Of a stretch of DNA of 64,000 bases, positions 62,678-64,000 are shown piece after piece. Every line of letters starts with the position of its first letter. The first letter of the stretch is position 1. The position numbers and the translations under genes are program-made. Under the pieces are notes generated by a model that worked only from the letters and a program-made list of their open reading frames with translations, had not been told where the DNA came from and searched no databases. The stretch spans positions 10,952,782 through 11,016,781 of the forward strand of contig CM053328.1 in assembly GCA_028583605.1 (NCBI GenBank), read 5' to 3'. Source of the stretch: Dastarcus helophoroides (lineage: Eukaryota; Arthropoda; Insecta; Coleoptera; Bothrideridae).

Positions 62678-63814
62678 TGTAACACATTTCCATGTTAGCA
62701 TGTTGCTATACAATGGTATCCTGCATATGATGGATGTTAAATTAATAAATCAAATACCAAAAAAATCCGAATTAAAGAAGAATCTCCCAGGACATTAAAC
62801 GTTGAAGGCACCAGGCTGTTAGAGGATAATAACGCCCTCTGTCGACGTACATCCCTTGTGCCAGAGGCCTCGGCAAGTACACTGTCGACCTCGGTGCGTT
62901 ATTATCCTTATAACACCCTTGGCCCCGTAATAACCGCAACACATGGTGTTCCTTTTTCTATGATGTAGAGGAAATTGTTCAAGTTATTCTTGATTTCTTA
63001 TAATGAAAATATTGTCAGAGAAGGAAGTATCATAGCACAATACATTTTCATCTCAACTTGGATTTTTTGGCGCTAGCATCGTCCTTGAGTAAAAGACGTT
63101 TAAGGTTAAAATTTGCAGAAAAAACTTGATAAACGATTTTTATTACCGTCTGAATCAAGTCGCAGCTAAGAAAATCATGAATTATTTATGCACCAATATT
63201 ATATTTATTGTAAAATCAAACTTATTAGAAGAGTTTCACAATATTATTATTAAAGCGAATAAAGGTAATTTAAACAAATAGTCATCGCATTATATTTTTA
63301 TTGATATTTTTAAAGAAAAATACATTAATTTAAGAAGCGCATTGAACGGCGTCAATAACATTTTTTAAACTACAACACAAAACCAGTTGATCTACATTAT
63401 TGTCTAAATATAAATCTTATCGTCCTTTAGAAAAATCACAAAAAATAGACATATTTTCTATAAAGCTAGATACATCAGGTTATTTATACATATCTTTCTT
63501 AAGGAGGATAAGTAATTGGAAATAAAATTTCGAAACATTAACATATATCATATTTTTGTGACATTTAAATATAGAAAACGGTTATGTCAAATTTATTATC
63601 TTATTACAAGTATACAAAATTAACCTAAGTGCGAAAAGATTTGACAAACCATCATTGTATAGTGATATTTTAAAGGTTAAAAAGGGAAAGCGGTGAGTCG
63701 AAAACTTGGACCGAGTTGTCTAGATCTAAATGGGACTCAGCTAAAAAAATATACATCGAACAGCTTTTTAGAGAAGAAGCACAATTTAGGACACTACAGT
63801 TACGTTTAAGCTCA
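62678..63814. other. Intergenic sequence between transposons and the right-edge gene
   Basis: Ordinary AT-rich sequence apart from the inverted repeat at 62818-62914. No gene recognised before 63819. Confidence 0.4.
62818..62914. repeat. Short GC-richer inverted repeat element
   Basis: GTTAGAGGATAATAACGC (62818 on) pairs with GCGTTATTATCCTTATAAC (to 62914). GTCGACGT and TGTCGAC words lie inside. About 97 nt, non-coding. It may be a small MITE or a structured element of unknown role. Confidence 0.55.
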
Positions 63815-63820
63815 TTTATT
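63815..63820 (-). promoter_or_regulatory. AATAAA overlapping the stop of the right-edge gene
   Basis: Minus-strand AATAAA begins within the TAA stop codon at 63821-63819. If used, the 3' UTR would be only about 15-30 nt, which is unusual, so a more distal signal may serve. Confidence 0.25.
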
Positions 63821-64000
63821 ATGTATCAATGATTATTTCACAATCATGTTCTACAACCTCGTTTTGGTAACGCTGGGCTCCTAACCCCATCACCATAACT
63901 TGCCCGGAAGCAGGGCACATATAGTAACAAATTCCACCACTTTTCAATCTATTTAACCCTCGGAGTTGTTGTTCATTTTTTCTGCTGATGGAAGCACAGA
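63819..64000 (-). CDS. Probable terminal coding exon of an unidentified gene (partial)
   Basis: Open on the minus strand from the window edge to TAA at 63821-63819, about 59 codons. It includes QQLRGLNRLKSGGICYYMCP, ASGQVMVMGLGAQRYQNEVV and EHDCEIIIDT at the C-terminus. Composition and codon use look coding (balanced GC, diverse residues), unlike the AT-driven frames elsewhere. An AG at 63982 (CATCAGCAG) could be a splice acceptor. No family is recognised. Same strand as alkaline phosphatase, upstream of it. Confidence 0.45.
   Translation of the reverse strand, partial: CASISRKNEQQLRGLNRLKSGGICYYMCPASGQVMVMGLGAQRYQNEVVEHDCEIIIDT

Noticed and set aside
1..64000. tRNA or rRNA genes
   Set aside because: No cloverleaf with A/B boxes and no rRNA-like conserved blocks were recognised by eye; a tRNAscan-SE run would be decisive.

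Overview
This window looks like a stretch of an insect nuclear genome. It is AT-rich, has spliced genes, has no bacterial-style gene packing, and is dominated by insect-type transposable elements (LINEs, Penelope-like, Ty3/Gypsy, mariner, Tigger/pogo and hAT-like). A beetle or similar TE-rich insect is my guess; the order cannot be fixed from the sequence alone.

The one host gene that can be assembled is an alkaline phosphatase on the minus strand, running from 48497 (start codon) down to 4076 (stop). Six coding exons can be joined with intact splice phases: 48497-48419, 15490-15347, 9863-9730, 9675-9441, 5109-4336 and 4284-4076. They give a 524-residue secreted enzyme with signal peptide, a possible furin-type propeptide site, the metal-binding Asp, the phospho-serine and the C-terminal HGGDD motif. 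Intron 1 is about 33 kb and most of the window is the repeat load of that intron. A second host gene probably ends at the right edge: an open minus-strand reading frame from the window end to a stop at 63819.

Region by region. 1-2110: a decayed LINE. 2.1-3.2 kb: AT-rich cryptic repeat. 4.0-15.5 kb: alkaline phosphatase exons 2-6, with introns holding an RTE-like LINE ending in a (GAA)n tract (7.8-9.4 kb) and a DNA transposon (9.9-12.9 kb) carrying two younger insertions. 13.1-18.2 kb: LTR-like repeats, foldback repeats and a deleted mariner. 18.3-37.5 kb: degenerate AAATTTCGA-type sequence, partly inside two hAT-like elements, plus small foldback elements and a hammerhead-ribozyme repeat. 37.5-40.1 kb: mostly non-repetitive intron. 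40.1-44.8 kb: Gypsy fragments and a second LINE copy. 46.5-47.2 kb: a palindromic ribozyme-bearing repeat. 49.8-55.8 kb: a nest of Penelope-like, transposase and hAT-like fragments between inverted arms. 57.0-58.9 kb: a fourth hAT-like element with an 8-bp target duplication. 59.0-62.7 kb: a mariner split by an apparently intact Tigger/pogo element. 62.8-62.9 kb: a short inverted repeat.

The most notable structures are hammerhead ribozymes with very short stem III, in two sequence families (31374-31438 plus, 46555-46619 minus, 54580-54641 minus). They sit in small dispersed repeats like those of Penelope-like retroelements, and relic copies have lost the catalytic core.
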